From Phyllobacteriaceae bacterium Water-Bin73 (GTDB lineage: Bacteria > Pseudomonadota > Alphaproteobacteria > RS24): a DNA stretch of 41,224 bases. Location of the stretch: positions 1-41,224 of the forward strand of contig FZLQ01000004.1 of the NCBI GenBank assembly GCA_900197605.1, read 5' to 3'. The position numbers and the translations under genes were made by a program. Shown here one piece after another: positions 9,700 through 19,333 of the stretch (positions within the stretch are counted from its first letter, which is position 1; every line of letters begins with the position of its first letter). The notes below the pieces were generated by a model, which saw nothing but the letters and a program-made list of their open reading frames with translations, was not told where the DNA came from and did not search any database.

Positions 9700-10497
9700 A
9701 TGAAACTGATTGTAAATGGCTGCGCCGGTCGTATGGGCCGCACGCTGATAAGGCTGATTGATGAGCATGCCGCATTGCATCTCGCCGGCGGGCTGGAGGC
9801 AAAAGGCAGCCCCGCGCTTGGCCAAGATTTGGGCGTTCTCGCCGGTGGTGAAAAACTGGGGCTGAGCGCCAGTGATGATGCGTTGGCGCTGATGGCTGAG
9901 GCCGATGGGGTGATTGACTTCACGACACCGGAAGCCAGTCTTGAACTGGCCGGATTGGCGGCGCAAGCACGCAGCGTGCACATTATCGGCACCACCGGTT
10001 TTGATGCGCCCCAAGAAGCCGCGATTGCCGCCGCCGCCCGTCATGCCCGCATTGTGAAATCAGGTAATATGAGCTTGGGCGTAAATGTGCTGGCCGGTTT
10101 GGTAAAGCAAGCGGCGGCGCAATTGGGCGATGAGTGGGATATTGAGATTTTGGATATGCATCATCGTCATAAGGTCGATGCCCCCTCGGGCACGGCTTTG
10201 TTGCTGGGCGCAGCGGCGGCTGATGGGCGCGGGGTTGACCTTGACCACACTCGCGAAAGCGGCCGAGATGGTATTGGTGCGCCGCGCGCCGACGGCGCCA
10301 TTGGTTTTGCGGCTCTGCGCGGGGGTTCGGTGGTCGGCGATCATGAGGTTATTCTGGCCGGTGAAAACGAGCAAATCCGCCTCAGCCACCGCGCTGAGGA
10401 CCGCGATATTTTTGCCCGTGGCGCATTGAAAGCCGCGCTTTGGGCGCATGATAAATCTGAAGGCCTTTACACCATGCAAGATGTGCTGGGGCTGTAA
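9700..10497 (+). CDS. dapB: 4-hydroxy-tetrahydrodipicolinate reductase
   Basis: DapB performs the NAD(P)H-dependent reduction step of the diaminopimelate/lysine pathway, so it feeds both peptidoglycan and lysine synthesis. The 265-aa sequence has the dinucleotide-binding motif [10 protein letters not shown] at the N-terminus, [13 protein letters not shown], and the catalytic signature [13 protein letters not shown] with its histidine and lysine. Length is typical. It follows dnaJ on the same strand, a linkage seen in several alphaproteobacteria, and is followed 32 bases later by gpmA. Confidence 0.97.
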   Translation: MKLIVNGCAGRMGRTLIRLIDEHAALHLAGGLEAKGSPALGQDLGVLAGGEKLGLSASDDALALMAEADGVIDFTTPEASLELAGLAAQARSVHIIGTTGFDAPQEAAIAAAARHARIVKSGNMSLGVNVLAGLVKQAAAQLGDEWDIEILDMHHRHKVDAPSGTALLLGAAAADGRGVDLDHTRESGRDGIGAPRADGAIGFAALRGGSVVGDHEVILAGENEQIRLSHRAEDRDIFARGALKAALWAHDKSEGLYTMQDVLGL

Positions 10498-10529
10498 GGC
10501 GCGCCGAGATTACAGAAAAGGAAAGATTG

Positions 10530-11147
10530 ATGAGCCGTTTGGTGCTGGTCCGTCACGGGCAAAGTGAATGGAATGAGAAAAACCTGTTTACCGGTTGGCG
10601 CGACCCCGGGCTGACGCAACAGGGCATTGGCGAGGCGAAAGCAGCCGGTATTGCCTTGAAAGCGGGCGGCATGCGCTTCGACCTGGCCTTTACCTCCAAT
10701 CTACAACGCGCCCAAAAAACCCTGTCATTGCTGTTGGCCGAACAGGGCCAAACCGATTTGGCCGTCACCCGCAATGAAGCCTTAAACGAGCGCGATTACG
10801 GCGATTTGGCCGGTCTGAATAAGGATGATGCGCGAGAAAAATGGGGCGCGGAACAAGTGCATATTTGGCGTCGCTCCTTTGATACACCCCCGCCCGGCGG
10901 CGAAAGCCTGAAGGATACGGCAGCCCGCGTGCTGCCTTATTATGAGGCGGAAATCCTGCCGCTTATCCGCGCCGGCAAAGATATTCTCATCGCCGCGCAT
11001 GGCAATAGTTTGCGCGCTTTGGTGATGCGGCTGGAAGGCCTGTCACCGGCGCAGATTTTGGACGTCAATATCGGCACCGGCGTGCCTTATATTTACGATA
11101 TGGACGAGGATGGCGCGGTTATCGGCAAGGATATTTTGACGCGCTAA
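10530..11147 (+). CDS. gpmA: 2,3-bisphosphoglycerate-dependent phosphoglycerate mutase
   Basis: This 205-aa histidine-phosphatase-fold enzyme interconverts 3- and 2-phosphoglycerate in glycolysis and gluconeogenesis. The phosphorylated histidine is in [10 protein letters not shown] (H9), the acid/base glutamate is in LNERDYGDL (E87), and the second active-site histidine is in AAHGNSLRA (H157). [15 protein letters not shown] and the C-terminal [10 protein letters not shown] are specific to dPGM rather than generic phosphatases. ATG at 10530 is preferred over the adjacent TTG at 10527; AAGGAAAG is just upstream. It is shorter than enterobacterial GpmA (about 250 aa), matching the compact alphaproteobacterial form. 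Confidence 0.95.
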   Translation: MSRLVLVRHGQSEWNEKNLFTGWRDPGLTQQGIGEAKAAGIALKAGGMRFDLAFTSNLQRAQKTLSLLLAEQGQTDLAVTRNEALNERDYGDLAGLNKDDAREKWGAEQVHIWRRSFDTPPPGGESLKDTAARVLPYYEAEILPLIRAGKDILIAAHGNSLRALVMRLEGLSPAQILDVNIGTGVPYIYDMDEDGAVIGKDILTR

Positions 11148-11153
11148 GCGGCA

Positions 11154-11690
11154 TCACGCATTGAGCCGCGCTCCACCATGCCCAAAGCCCGGGCTGGGCG
11201 CGCCGCCATGGCGCACATCATTAAGCATTATGCTCAGGCTTTCAGCCAAACCGGCGCGCTCTTCGGGCGCCAAAAACGCCCCAACCGAAACATATTTGCC
11301 GTGGCTCGACAAAATCAGCGCGCCAATATCTTCGCCCTGTTTGCCGAAACGCTCCAGTTTAATGCGCACCCAATACGGGTCAAACGACCAAGCGCGCGCG
11401 CCGCCCAGCGCCGTGACTTGGCGAAACACCAATTTGTCATCAATCATGCTCAGGGTTTCATAACGTTTGCCATAGCGATAATTCAGCCGAAACGCGCCAT
11501 AAAGCAGAATAATATCAAGCCCGAAAAAACCGAAAACAGGCCAGGCGCCGCGCGACCAAAAATAGCCGCCGACAATCAGCGATATGGCGGAAAAAAACAC
11601 CATCAGCCAAAAAAAGCCGCGCCGCGACAGCGACATATTGGGTTGCAGCACAAGGTCGAAATCGCGCGGCAAGATGACAGTCTTTTCCAT
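11154..11690 (-). CDS. DUF2244 family membrane protein
   Basis: The protein is about 178 aa of unknown function. Two adjacent hydrophobic segments (about residues 28-65, containing GAWPVFGFFGLDIILLYGAFRLNYR) form a membrane hairpin. A soluble C-terminal part follows with the family-like F-x-P-x-WVRIKLERFG and LSSHGKYVSVGAFLAPEER blocks. The pattern fits the alphaproteobacterial DUF2244 family. The frame stays open upstream to 11831, but that would overlap nth; the ATG at 11690 is the most plausible start although no good Shine-Dalgarno sequence is visible. It is convergent with gpmA (6 bases apart) and divergent from nth. Confidence 0.8.
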   Translation of the reverse strand: MEKTVILPRDFDLVLQPNMSLSRRGFFWLMVFFSAISLIVGGYFWSRGAWPVFGFFGLDIILLYGAFRLNYRYGKRYETLSMIDDKLVFRQVTALGGARAWSFDPYWVRIKLERFGKQGEDIGALILSSHGKYVSVGAFLAPEERAGLAESLSIMLNDVRHGGAPSPGFGHGGARLNA

Positions 11691-11800
11691 GGGAGAGTAT
11701 TTAGGGCGGGCGCAAAAGAAAAACAGCCCCCGCCCAAGCGCAAGATTGCCGCAGGCAAAAAACACGTGCCGCCGGACAAGCGACAGGCTATAGAACATTG

Positions 11801-12478
11801 ATGACGCTTGATACGCCCTCCAGTCGGCCAATGCCGCCCGACGCTATTGTTACCTTCTTTGCCAAGCTGGCCGAGATTGACCCGGCACCGCGCACCGAGC
11901 TGGCCTTTACCAATGAGTTCACCCTATTGGTGGCGGTTGTCCTATCGGCACAAGCCACCGATATTGGCGTTAATAAAGCGACCAGGACTCTTTTCAGGCT
12001 GGCCGATACGCCACAAAAAATGGTCGCGCTGGGCGAGGATAAAATCCGCCAAGAAGTCAAAACCATCGGGCTTTATCGCAATAAGGCCAAAAATGTATTC
12101 GCCTTGTCAAAAGCCCTGATGGCCGAATATGACGGCGCGGTGCCGCGCGATATGGACGCGCTCATCGCCCTGCCCGGGGTCGGGCGCAAAACCGCCAATG
12201 TGGTGATGAATGAAGCCTTTGGTGTGGCGACTTTTGCGGTTGATACGCATGTGTTTCGCCTCTCCAATCGCACCGGCTTGGCGCCGGGTAAAAATGTTTT
12301 GGCGGTTGAAAAAAAGCTCGATAAAAAAGTCCCCGAACCTTATCGCCGCCACGCGCATCATTGGCTGATTTTGCATGGCCGCTATGTTTGTGTGGCGCGC
12401 AAACCCAAATGCGGCAATTGCATTGTCTATGATGAATGTCGCTTTAAGGACAAAGCCAAGATTGCCAATCCCGCATAA
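11801..12478 (+). CDS. nth: Endonuclease III
   Basis: Nth is the base-excision repair DNA glycosylase/AP lyase for oxidised pyrimidines. The 225-aa product has the helix-hairpin-helix LPGVGRKTANVV with the catalytic lysine, the VDTHVFR motif with the catalytic aspartate, and the iron-sulfur cluster spacing C-X6-C-X2-C-X5-C near the C-terminus (CVARKPKCGNCIVYDEC). The ATG at 11801 is chosen over a TTG at 11798; no strong ribosome-binding site is seen. The gene is divergent from the DUF2244 gene and is followed 27 bases later by the PfkB kinase. Confidence 0.97.
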   Translation: MTLDTPSSRPMPPDAIVTFFAKLAEIDPAPRTELAFTNEFTLLVAVVLSAQATDIGVNKATRTLFRLADTPQKMVALGEDKIRQEVKTIGLYRNKAKNVFALSKALMAEYDGAVPRDMDALIALPGVGRKTANVVMNEAFGVATFAVDTHVFRLSNRTGLAPGKNVLAVEKKLDKKVPEPYRRHAHHWLILHGRYVCVARKPKCGNCIVYDECRFKDKAKIANPA

Positions 12479-12505
12479 AGCCAATCCCACAAAAAGGAAA
12501 CCGCG

Positions 12506-13471
12506 ATGAGCCAGACGACAAAATTGATAACCGGCATGGGTGCCGCTTTGGTTGATTTATTCGCCCATGTGAGCGAAGCCGAGCTTGCCGCTTTGGGCAG
12601 TCCCAAAGCCTCCATGTCGCTGGTCGAGCCGGCGCGTTCCGACGAGATGCAGAAAGCCGTGCATGTGCATGAAAGCCAGCCCGGCGGATCGATTGCCAAT
12701 TCAATCGCCGGTATTGCCGCGCTTGGCGTGGCCAGCGGATTTATCGGCAAAATCGGCGATGATGCTTTGGGCGCGGTTTTTACCGATGCCTTTACCCGCG
12801 CCAATGTGCGGTTTCCGGTCACGCCAATGGATGCGCTGCCGACCGGCCATTGTCTGGTTTTGGTCACACCCGATGCCGAACGCACCATGCATACGGTGTT
12901 GGGCGCGTCGGTGACAACCGACACCGCCGATATCGACGCCGCGCTTCTGGCCGATACCGGCCTGTTATTTGGCGAGGGCTATTTATGGGACAGCCCCAGC
13001 GCGCGCGCCGCGTTTTTGGCCGCCGCCAATGGCGTGCGCCAAGCCGGTGGCAAAGTGGCGTTTTCGCTGGCCGATGGGCTTTGTGTGACGCGCCATCACG
13101 CCGATTTTATGGCGCTGCTGGACAGCCATATTGATATTCTGCTGGCCAATGAAGGGGAAATAACCGCCCTATTGGGCACAGATGAGCCCGATGCGGTGGC
13201 TGAAAAATTAGCCGCCCATCATTTATTGGCCGCCGTCACCCATGGCGCGCATGGCGTGCATTTATATGCCGGCACGCGGCGTGCCCATGTGCCGGCGCAA
13301 AATATCGCGGCTGATGAAATTGTCGATTTGACCGGCGCGGGCGACCAATTCGCGGCCGGTTTTCTGGCCGGATTGCATCAGGGTAAGCCGATGGAAGATG
13401 CCGCCGCCATGGGCGTTGACGCGGCCAGCGCGGTTATTCGCCATATCGGCCCGCGCCCGCCTCTTGATTGA
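12506..13471 (+). CDS. PfkB family sugar/nucleoside kinase, probable adenosine kinase
   Basis: The 321-aa protein is a ribokinase-fold kinase. N-terminal substrate-side motif PGGSIANSIAGIAALG and the PfkB signature DLTGAGDQFAAGFLAGL (anion hole and catalytic aspartate) are clear, as is LLANEGEITALLG. Alphaproteobacterial genes of this type beside coaA/his are usually annotated adenosine kinase. The substrate cannot be fixed from sequence alone, so other nucleosides or sugars remain possible. An AAAAGGAAA Shine-Dalgarno sequence precedes the ATG. It is convergent with coaA, with 43 bases between. Confidence 0.88.
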   Translation: MSQTTKLITGMGAALVDLFAHVSEAELAALGSPKASMSLVEPARSDEMQKAVHVHESQPGGSIANSIAGIAALGVASGFIGKIGDDALGAVFTDAFTRANVRFPVTPMDALPTGHCLVLVTPDAERTMHTVLGASVTTDTADIDAALLADTGLLFGEGYLWDSPSARAAFLAAANGVRQAGGKVAFSLADGLCVTRHHADFMALLDSHIDILLANEGEITALLGTDEPDAVAEKLAAHHLLAAVTHGAHGVHLYAGTRRAHVPAQNIAADEIVDLTGAGDQFAAGFLAGLHQGKPMEDAAAMGVDAASAVIRHIGPRPPLD

Positions 13472-13514
13472 CCCTTTACCGGCCCATTAACCGGCATCAG
13501 GGCTGGCGACTTGG

Positions 13515-14456
13515 TTAAATTTTACGCAACAGCACGCGGTCAATATGATGGTCGCCGCTTTTATGCAAAATCAAATCGGCGCGCGCCCGTGTCGGCAGGA
13601 TATTCTCGTTCAAATTTTTCAAATTAATCCGCGTCCAAATATCAATGGCGGTTTTTTCCGCTTCGGCATCATCAAGCTCGGCATAACGCTCAAAATACGC
13701 GCCGGGCTCGCGAAAGGCGGTTTTGCGAAGCCCCATAAAGCGCTCAACATACCAACGCTGCACGGTCTCAATATCGGCATCAATATAAATTGAGAAGTCG
13801 AAATAATCAGAGACAAAGGGAATTTCCGTGCCTTCTTTGGCCAGCACGGCAGGCTGGAGAACATTCAGCCCTTCGACAATTAAAATGTCAGGACGCGAGA
13901 CGCGAATTTTTTCTTCCGGCAGAATATCATAAGCAATATGGCTATAGACCGGCGCTTCGGCCGCTGCGCGACCGGATTTCACATCGGCCAGAAAGCCACG
14001 CAATCTTTTCAGATCGAAACTTTCGGGAAAGCCCTTGCGTTGCATAATGCCGCGCTCTTCCAAAACCTGATTGGGAAATAAAAACCCGTCCGTGGTAATC
14101 AACTCGACTTTTGGATGCGACGGCCAACGCGCCAGCATTTCGCGCAAAATACGCGAGGTTGTCGATTTACCCACCGCCACCGAGCCGGCCACGCCGATAA
14201 TGAACGGCACTTTGGTTTCGCGTCCCAAAAATTCATTGGTCGCGCCATACAGGGTTTGCGTCGCCTCAACATAAAGGCTCAACAGGCGCGACATGGGCAG
14301 ATAAATTTCTTCCGCCTCAGCCAGTGAGATGGTTTCGCCAAGACCGCGCAATTTTTCCAGCTCGGTCTCGGTCAATGTCATCTCCGCGCCTTCGCGCAGC
14401 TTGCCCCATTCATCAGCGGTAAAATCGCGATAGGGCGACAGGGCGCTGTCCAACAT
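13515..14456 (-). CDS. coaA: Type I pantothenate kinase
   Basis: CoaA phosphorylates pantothenate, the first step of coenzyme A synthesis. The 313-aa sequence has the P-loop GSVAVGKST at about residues 91-99, preceded by PFIIGVA, plus [19 protein letters not shown] and [12 protein letters not shown], all typical of the bacterial type I (PanK-I) family. The start ATG shares its first base with the stop of hisE (TGATG), so translation is probably coupled. Its place at the end of the his cluster is normal for alphaproteobacteria. A second CoA gene, coaE, lies about 7 kb to the right. Confidence 0.97.
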   Translation of the reverse strand: MLDSALSPYRDFTADEWGKLREGAEMTLTETELEKLRGLGETISLAEAEEIYLPMSRLLSLYVEATQTLYGATNEFLGRETKVPFIIGVAGSVAVGKSTTSRILREMLARWPSHPKVELITTDGFLFPNQVLEERGIMQRKGFPESFDLKRLRGFLADVKSGRAAAEAPVYSHIAYDILPEEKIRVSRPDILIVEGLNVLQPAVLAKEGTEIPFVSDYFDFSIYIDADIETVQRWYVERFMGLRKTAFREPGAYFERYAELDDAEAEKTAIDIWTRINLKNLNENILPTRARADLILHKSGDHHIDRVLLRKI

Positions 14457-14797
14457 CAGCTATCGCCCTCGCTATTGGTTTTTTTGCGCGCCGCTTTTTC
14501 AGCCAAGCCCGATGTGCCCGCCCGCGCCGCCAGTGTTTCAACCACTTGCAGCGGGGTGAGACCCCGCGCCGCCAAGACCACCATCCAGTGATAAATCAGG
14601 TCGGCACTTTCCGCCAATACCGCCTCATCGCTGCCGGTCAGCGCGGCGGTCACGGTTTCCACCGCCTCCTCGCCCAGCTTATTGGCGGCGCGCGGCAAGT
14701 CGGCCAGCAATTGCGCCGAATAGCTGGTATCGGGCGAGGCGGAACGCCGCGCCTCAATCTCGGCGAATAATTCGTTTAGATAGCTGAGCTCATCCAT
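14456..14797 (-). CDS. hisE: Phosphoribosyl-ATP diphosphatase
   Basis: HisE hydrolyses phosphoribosyl-ATP to phosphoribosyl-AMP, the second step of histidine synthesis. The 113-aa all-alpha MazG-like protein has [29 protein letters not shown] and the [18 protein letters not shown] block that carries the metal-binding acidic residues. It is a stand-alone HisE and is not fused to HisI, as is usual in alphaproteobacteria. It is separated from hisF by 91 bases and joined to coaA by a 1-base overlap. Confidence 0.95.
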   Translation of the reverse strand: MDELSYLNELFAEIEARRSASPDTSYSAQLLADLPRAANKLGEEAVETVTAALTGSDEAVLAESADLIYHWMVVLAARGLTPLQVVETLAARAGTSGLAEKAARKKTNSEGDS

Positions 14798-14888
14798 ATG
14801 CCCGCTCCCTATTTGCTCTTCATTTGGTTTGACTAACGGTTTTTCACGCCAAACTCAAACCCTCTTCTACTTCTTTTCCCGCGCCCTA

Positions 14889-15665
14889 TCACGTCATCTG
14901 GCGCACCGGCAAACCGGCCGCCGCCAGAGCGGCGCGCGCCTCGCCAATTGTATAAGTGCCGAAATGGAATATCGACGCCGCCAAAACCGCGCTGGCATGG
15001 CCGTCGCGCACGCCCGCCACCAAATGCTCAAGCGCGCCGACCCCGCCTGAGGCAATGACCGGCACCGGCACGGCATCGGCAATGGCGCGGGTCAGGGCGA
15101 TGTCAAAACCGGATTTTGTGCCATCGCGATCCATTGAGGTCAGCAAAATTTCACCGGCCCCGCGTGCCGCCATATTGCGGGCAAAGCCGACCGCCTCAAT
15201 GCCCGTCGCCTCGCGGCCGCCATGGGTAAAAATTTCCCAGCGCGCGCCGTTTTTATCCTCATCGGTTTTTTTCGCATCAATGGCAACGACAATACATTGA
15301 CTGCCGAATTTTTGCGCCGCCGCTTCAATGACATCCGGATTTTTAACCGCTGCCGTATTGAACGACACTTTATCGGCACCGGCCAATAAGAGCTTGCGCA
15401 CATCGGCAGTTTCGCGCACCCCGCCGCCGACGGTCAGTGGCATGAAACATTGTTCTGCCGTGCGGCGCACCACATCGACCAGCGTGTCGCGGCCTTCATG
15501 GCTGGCTGAAATATCGAGAAAGCATAATTCATCGGCACCGGCGGCATCATAGGCGCGCGCCGCTTCGACCGGATCGCCCGCATCAATCAGGCCAATGAAG
15601 TTAACCCCTTTGACGACGCGCCCATCATGAACATCGAGACACGGAATGATGCGGATTTTCAGCAT
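14889..15665 (-). CDS. hisF: Imidazole glycerol phosphate synthase, cyclase subunit
   Basis: HisF is the TIM-barrel half of IGP synthase; it combines PRFAR with ammonia delivered by HisH to give imidazole glycerol phosphate and AICAR. The 258-aa sequence begins [20 protein letters not shown] with the catalytic aspartate at position 11, and has the phosphate-binding VGGGVR and [12 protein letters not shown] motifs and VVAIDAK for the second catalytic aspartate. Length is standard. It follows hisA after 11 bases. Confidence 0.97.
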   Translation of the reverse strand: MLKIRIIPCLDVHDGRVVKGVNFIGLIDAGDPVEAARAYDAAGADELCFLDISASHEGRDTLVDVVRRTAEQCFMPLTVGGGVRETADVRKLLLAGADKVSFNTAAVKNPDVIEAAAQKFGSQCIVVAIDAKKTDEDKNGARWEIFTHGGREATGIEAVGFARNMAARGAGEILLTSMDRDGTKSGFDIALTRAIADAVPVPVIASGGVGALEHLVAGVRDGHASAVLAASIFHFGTYTIGEARAALAAAGLPVRQMT

Positions 15666-15676
15666 GGGCGGCGCTC

Positions 15677-16417
15677 CTATTCGACCCCGTCCAGGGCCAA
15701 AGCGGCGGCGGCATCAAGGCGACCATCATATAGGGCGCGGCCCGAAATCGCGCCGATAATGCCGCTTTTTGAGGCCTTATCCTCCAGTGCCAGCAGCGCC
15801 TTCACATCGTCAATGCCGGCCAGTCCACCCGAGGCAATCACCGGAATGGCGGTGCTGTCGGCAAGTTTTTGCGTCGCTTCAATATTGACGCCCTTGAGCA
15901 AACCGTCGCGGTCAATATCTGTATAAATCAACGCGGCGACACCGGCATCTTCAAAACGCGCCGCCAAGTCACCGACCCGCATTTGTGTTGCCTCGGCCCA
16001 GCCCTCAACAGCGACAAAACCATTGCGCGCATCAATGCCGACCGCGATGCGGCCCGGAAATTTTCGGCACGCCTCGATAACCAATTCGGGGGCGCGCATG
16101 GCGACGGTGCCCAAAATCACCCGATCAATGCCGGCGGCCAACCAGTCTTCGATATTTTCAATGCTGCGAATACCGCCGCCCAATTGGGTTTTGGCTTTGG
16201 TCGCGCCGACAATGGCCGTCACTGCGGCGCGGTTGACGCTGGTGCCGGCAAACGCGCCGTCAAGGTCAACAATATGTAAATGCGAAAACCCCTGTTCGGC
16301 AAATTGCGCGGCTTGGGCTGCCGCGTCTTTATTGAACACAGTGGCCCGCGCCATATCGCCTTGCTCGAGGCGCACGCATTGGCCCTCTTTCAAATCAATG
16401 GCCGGAAATAAAATCAT
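15677..16417 (-). CDS. hisA: Phosphoribosylformimino-5-aminoimidazole carboxamide ribotide isomerase
   Basis: HisA is the TIM-barrel isomerase that converts ProFAR to PRFAR. The 246-aa sequence starts [17 protein letters not shown] with the catalytic aspartate and shows [31 protein letters not shown] and VIASGGLAG. The ATG at 16417 overlaps the hisH stop by 4 bases (ATGA) and is preferred over an in-frame GTG nine bases upstream. It resembles hisF because the two are ancient paralogues, but the MILFPAIDL start separates them. Confidence 0.97.
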   Translation of the reverse strand: MILFPAIDLKEGQCVRLEQGDMARATVFNKDAAAQAAQFAEQGFSHLHIVDLDGAFAGTSVNRAAVTAIVGATKAKTQLGGGIRSIENIEDWLAAGIDRVILGTVAMRAPELVIEACRKFPGRIAVGIDARNGFVAVEGWAEATQMRVGDLAARFEDAGVAALIYTDIDRDGLLKGVNIEATQKLADSTAIPVIASGGLAGIDDVKALLALEDKASKSGIIGAISGRALYDGRLDAAAALALDGVE

Positions 16418-17115
16418 GCACGCCACTCCAAAAAGCGTTGAATGAAAGCCAGCCCTGCGGCTTGGCTTTTTTCAGGATGAAACTGGACACCGATATAATT
16501 ATCGTGCGCCATAATCGCAGTTACCGGCCCGCCATAATCTGTCACCGCCGCAATATCTTGCGCACCCTCTTCCGACAGGGCTTGCGCGGCAAAGCCGTGA
16601 ACGAAATACACATCTTGGCCGTGCAGCGGGGCGATGACTTTGTCTGCGCTGTTTTTAGTAGCGCCATCTTTATCTAAAGGGCGCGCGTCTATCTCATTCC
16701 ATCCCATATGCGGGACTTTCAGCGGGGCGGGGACGCTGAGGTCGCGCACCTCGGCATCGAACCAGCCAAGACCTTGATGCGGTTGGCCGTCGCGCGCGCG
16801 CTCAACACCGGTTTGACACATAAGCTGCATGCCGACACAGATGCCCAGAAAGGGTTTGGCGTCTTTCAGCACACGCTCGGTCAAGGCCTCAACCATGCCG
16901 TCAATGGCGCGCAAGCCGGTGGCGCAATCGCCAAAAGCGCCGACGCCGGGCAGCACGATATGCTCAGCTTGGCGCAAATGCGCCGGATCGCCCGACACCA
17001 AAACCGAGGCCGGGTTGGCGGTTTGTGACGCGGCATGCGCAAAGGCTTTTTCAGCCGAGCGCAAATTGCCCGAGCCGTAATCAATAATGACAATGGAAGG
17101 GGCGGCTTGGCTCAC
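16414..17115 (-). CDS. hisH: Imidazole glycerol phosphate synthase, glutamine amidotransferase subunit
   Basis: HisH is the class I glutaminase that supplies ammonia to HisF. The 233-aa protein has [11 protein letters not shown] at the N-terminus, the nucleophile in [11 protein letters not shown] (C93), and the histidine/glutamate pair in [14 protein letters not shown]. The start is GTG at 17115, with no ATG nearby that would keep the IIDYGSGN block. It lies 5 bases after hisB and overlaps hisA by 4 bases. Confidence 0.96.
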   Translation of the reverse strand: MSQAAPSIVIIDYGSGNLRSAEKAFAHAASQTANPASVLVSGDPAHLRQAEHIVLPGVGAFGDCATGLRAIDGMVEALTERVLKDAKPFLGICVGMQLMCQTGVERARDGQPHQGLGWFDAEVRDLSVPAPLKVPHMGWNEIDARPLDKDGATKNSADKVIAPLHGQDVYFVHGFAAQALSEEGAQDIAAVTDYGGPVTAIMAHDNYIGVQFHPEKSQAAGLAFIQRFLEWRA

Positions 17116-17120
17116 GCGCC

Positions 17121-17729
17121 CTAAGCCCCCTTGCTGCCCAAGACCCCTTTGGTCGATGGCACCTCATCGGCCTTGCGCGGGTCAATTTCAATGGCTTGAC
17201 GCAAAGCCCGCGCCAATGCCTTAAAGCAGCTTTCAACAATATGGTGATTATTTTCGCCATACAGATTTTCAACATGCAGGGTAATACCGGCGCTTTGCGC
17301 AAAGGCCTGAAACCATTCTTTGAATAATTCCGTATCCATCTCGCCCAATTTGGGTTTGGACAGATTGACCTTCCATATCAGATAGGGGCGTTGCGACACG
17401 TCCAGCGATACCCGCGTGCAGGTTTCATCCATTGGAATGATGGCGCTGCCATAGCGCGTCAGCCCTTTGAAGTCGCCAAGCGCCTCGCGCACAGCCTCGC
17501 CCAGCACAATGCCGGTATCCTCGGTTGTGTGGTGGAAATCAATGTGCAAATCGCCTTTGGCCTGAAGGTCAATATCGATCAGCGAATGGCGCGATAATTG
17601 CTCCATCATATGGTCGAGAAAACCAATGCCGGTTGAGACATTATAAGTGCCGCTGCCGTCCAAATTAACCTTAACCTTAATCTCGGTTTCTTTGGTGGCG
17701 CGGGATTGTTCGCCAATGCGAGCCGCCAT
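17121..17729 (-). CDS. hisB: Imidazoleglycerol-phosphate dehydratase
   Basis: HisB (IGPD) dehydrates imidazole glycerol phosphate in histidine synthesis. The 202-aa single-domain form carries [20 protein letters not shown] and [16 protein letters not shown], the metal-binding histidine motifs, with a second set in [17 protein letters not shown]. It lacks the phosphatase domain of the enterobacterial bifunctional enzyme. The frame is open to 17999, but [17 protein letters not shown] at 17729 is the family-like start; the upstream part overlaps the Smr gene. It heads the hisB-H-A-F-E-coaA run. Confidence 0.96.
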   Translation of the reverse strand: MAARIGEQSRATKETEIKVKVNLDGSGTYNVSTGIGFLDHMMEQLSRHSLIDIDLQAKGDLHIDFHHTTEDTGIVLGEAVREALGDFKGLTRYGSAIIPMDETCTRVSLDVSQRPYLIWKVNLSKPKLGEMDTELFKEWFQAFAQSAGITLHVENLYGENNHHIVESCFKALARALRQAIEIDPRKADEVPSTKGVLGSKGA

Positions 17730-17756
17730 GATGCAATCCTTTATCCAGCTCTTAAT

Positions 17757-17775
17757 CCAGCTAGTGCCTAGCTGG
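17757..17775. promoter_or_regulatory. Perfect 8-bp dyad upstream of hisB
   Basis: CCAGCTAG at 17757-17764 and CTAGCTGG at 17768-17775 are perfect inverted copies with a 3-base spacer. The element lies 28 bases upstream of the hisB start in the 89-base Smr-hisB gap. A further ATCCAGCT occurs at 17744-17751, next to it. There is no T-run on either side, so a simple terminator is unlikely; an operator or leader hairpin is possible. Confidence 0.6.
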
Positions 17776-17818
17776 CTTCTTGTAGCAATGTTCGAGCGCT
17801 TTTCAAAGGGACAAAGCC

Positions 17819-18439
17819 CTAGCGTACCTTGCGGCGACGCAGACGCAAGTAAAACGCGCCGCCCCCGCCATGATTGGGCGCGGCCGGGCCATATTCGACC
17901 ACCCGACCGGCCAGAGCGCCGCGGTCCAACCATTCGGGTAGGGCGCGGCGCAGCTTGCCTTCCCCGCGCGTGCCCTTGCCCGTGACGACCAATAGCCAAA
18001 TTTGATGCTGGCTTTGCGCGCGTTTTACAAATCCGGCCAATGCCGCTTCGGCCTCAGCCAATGTCAGCCCATGCAGGTCTATTTTGCCATCAAGCGCAAT
18101 TGTGCCACGCGACAGGCGGCGGCGAGTGCGTAATTGCAAATCATCTTGCGGTGTCGGCTTACGGCCAACCGGCGGAGCGATTGACGGGGGGCGCGGTTCA
18201 GAAGGCGGCTCAAAAGGCGGTTCGGAAGGCGAATGAGCGGGCGGGGTGCTCTTTGTCTCTAAGGGCGGCGCGGTTTTGGCGGGCGATGATTTTTTCTCCG
18301 CCCGCGTCGGCAAATGCCGATTGCGCGTCTCGCCGGTCAATGGATTGGCGCTGGCCGTCAAGCGCGCCCAAGCCCGTTTGCCATCCGTATCTTTTTCGGC
18401 GGCTTTTGATTTCGCTTTGCTTGCCTTTTTATCCGTCAT
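17819..18439 (-). CDS. Smr domain protein
   Basis: The 206-aa protein has a basic, Ala/Lys-rich N-terminus, a proline-rich low-complexity middle (about residues 50-95) and a C-terminal Smr domain. The Smr hallmarks are DLHGLT at residues 121-126 and [19 protein letters not shown] at about 153-171. Small MutS-related domains act as nucleases or bind branched nucleic acids and ribosomes in other systems; the role of this stand-alone alphaproteobacterial type is unproven. It follows the Tim44-domain gene after 24 bases and precedes hisB. Confidence 0.88.
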   Translation of the reverse strand: MTDKKASKAKSKAAEKDTDGKRAWARLTASANPLTGETRNRHLPTRAEKKSSPAKTAPPLETKSTPPAHSPSEPPFEPPSEPRPPSIAPPVGRKPTPQDDLQLRTRRRLSRGTIALDGKIDLHGLTLAEAEAALAGFVKRAQSQHQIWLLVVTGKGTRGEGKLRRALPEWLDRGALAGRVVEYGPAAPNHGGGGAFYLRLRRRKVR

Positions 18440-18463
18440 GCTTGGCTCAAACCGGTCGGCCTA

Positions 18464-19228
18464 TCAGCCGGCGCGCGTGGCAACCAGCGTCCAGCCGGCA
18501 TTGGCTGCGCCATGCGCGCCCTCAAAGCTCCAGACATCAATCGTCGTCGTCGGGGCAGGCAAATTATCCTCATCCAACACCGTATCAGCGGCATAAATAG
18601 CGGACATAATTTCGGCGCGAAAGCGCACATCCAAACGCACCACCTCGCCATCAACCTCAGCATCTTCAAGCGCCGGTCGGTCGAGGCGCAAAATCCGCGT
18701 CTCCAATTTTTGACCGGCGGTTTGGCGTTCACCAATTGCGGCATCAAAGCCGCTGGCCACATCATCGCCCAAAAAGCCGCGCACATCTGACAAATCACCG
18801 GCGGCAAAGGCGCTTAAAATCATCTCATAGGCACGGCCCGCGCCGTCCAAAAACCCGCCCTCATCAAAATCAGGGTCAATGCCGCGCAAATAAGCCAGGC
18901 CGCGCCCCATTTGCGGGGCATCATCTGTTGCTATTTCACCCTGTTCGGGCGCATCAGCCGCAGCCATATCGGTGCCTGTATCAGTGCCTGAGTCAGTGCT
19001 TGTGGCTTTTTCGGCTTCACTGTTCTCTGTGGCATCAGCCGCTTTAATCACCTCGCGCGCATTATCTTGGCGCGGGGCAGGCGGGTTTTCATAGGCGTCG
19101 CGATTGAGGCGATAAGCATCGGCGCGGCTGCTTGGCTTTTCATCATCATTGCGTGTGCCCAAAACCGACCGCAAACGCCAGCCAATAAGCACCACCATGA
19201 TCAGTAAAATAAGATTAAGCGGATCCAT
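18464..19228 (-). CDS. Tim44/TimA-family domain protein
   Basis: The 254-aa protein has one N-terminal membrane helix (LILLIMVVLIGWRL), then an acidic low-complexity linker (about residues 60-105, with STDSGTDTGTD repeats), and a C-terminal Tim44-like domain from about residue 110 (FLDGAGRAYEMILSAFAAGDL, LETRILRLDRPALEDAEVDG, VDVWSFEG-type ending). It is related to the mitochondrial import component Tim44; bacterial members are membrane-anchored and of uncertain function. AAGGAT precedes the ATG. In many alphaproteobacteria an mltA gene lies between this gene and smr; here they are only 24 bases apart. Confidence 0.88.
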   Translation of the reverse strand: MDPLNLILLIMVVLIGWRLRSVLGTRNDDEKPSSRADAYRLNRDAYENPPAPRQDNAREVIKAADATENSEAEKATSTDSGTDTGTDMAAADAPEQGEIATDDAPQMGRGLAYLRGIDPDFDEGGFLDGAGRAYEMILSAFAAGDLSDVRGFLGDDVASGFDAAIGERQTAGQKLETRILRLDRPALEDAEVDGEVVRLDVRFRAEIMSAIYAADTVLDEDNLPAPTTTIDVWSFEGAHGAANAGWTLVATRAG

Positions 19229-19333
19229 ATCATTATCCTTTTTCTGAGCGACACTATGGCCCTTTTTTGAGAAAATGCAAAGCGCTGGCCTTTCGGCACA
19301 ACTGCGTTATGCTGGCGCAGGAAAGAGGTTTTT

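Noticed and set aside
17730-17999. 90-residue N-terminal extension of HisB
   Set aside because: The extension overlaps the Smr gene and is not part of the IGPD family; the ATG at 17729 gives the normal length.
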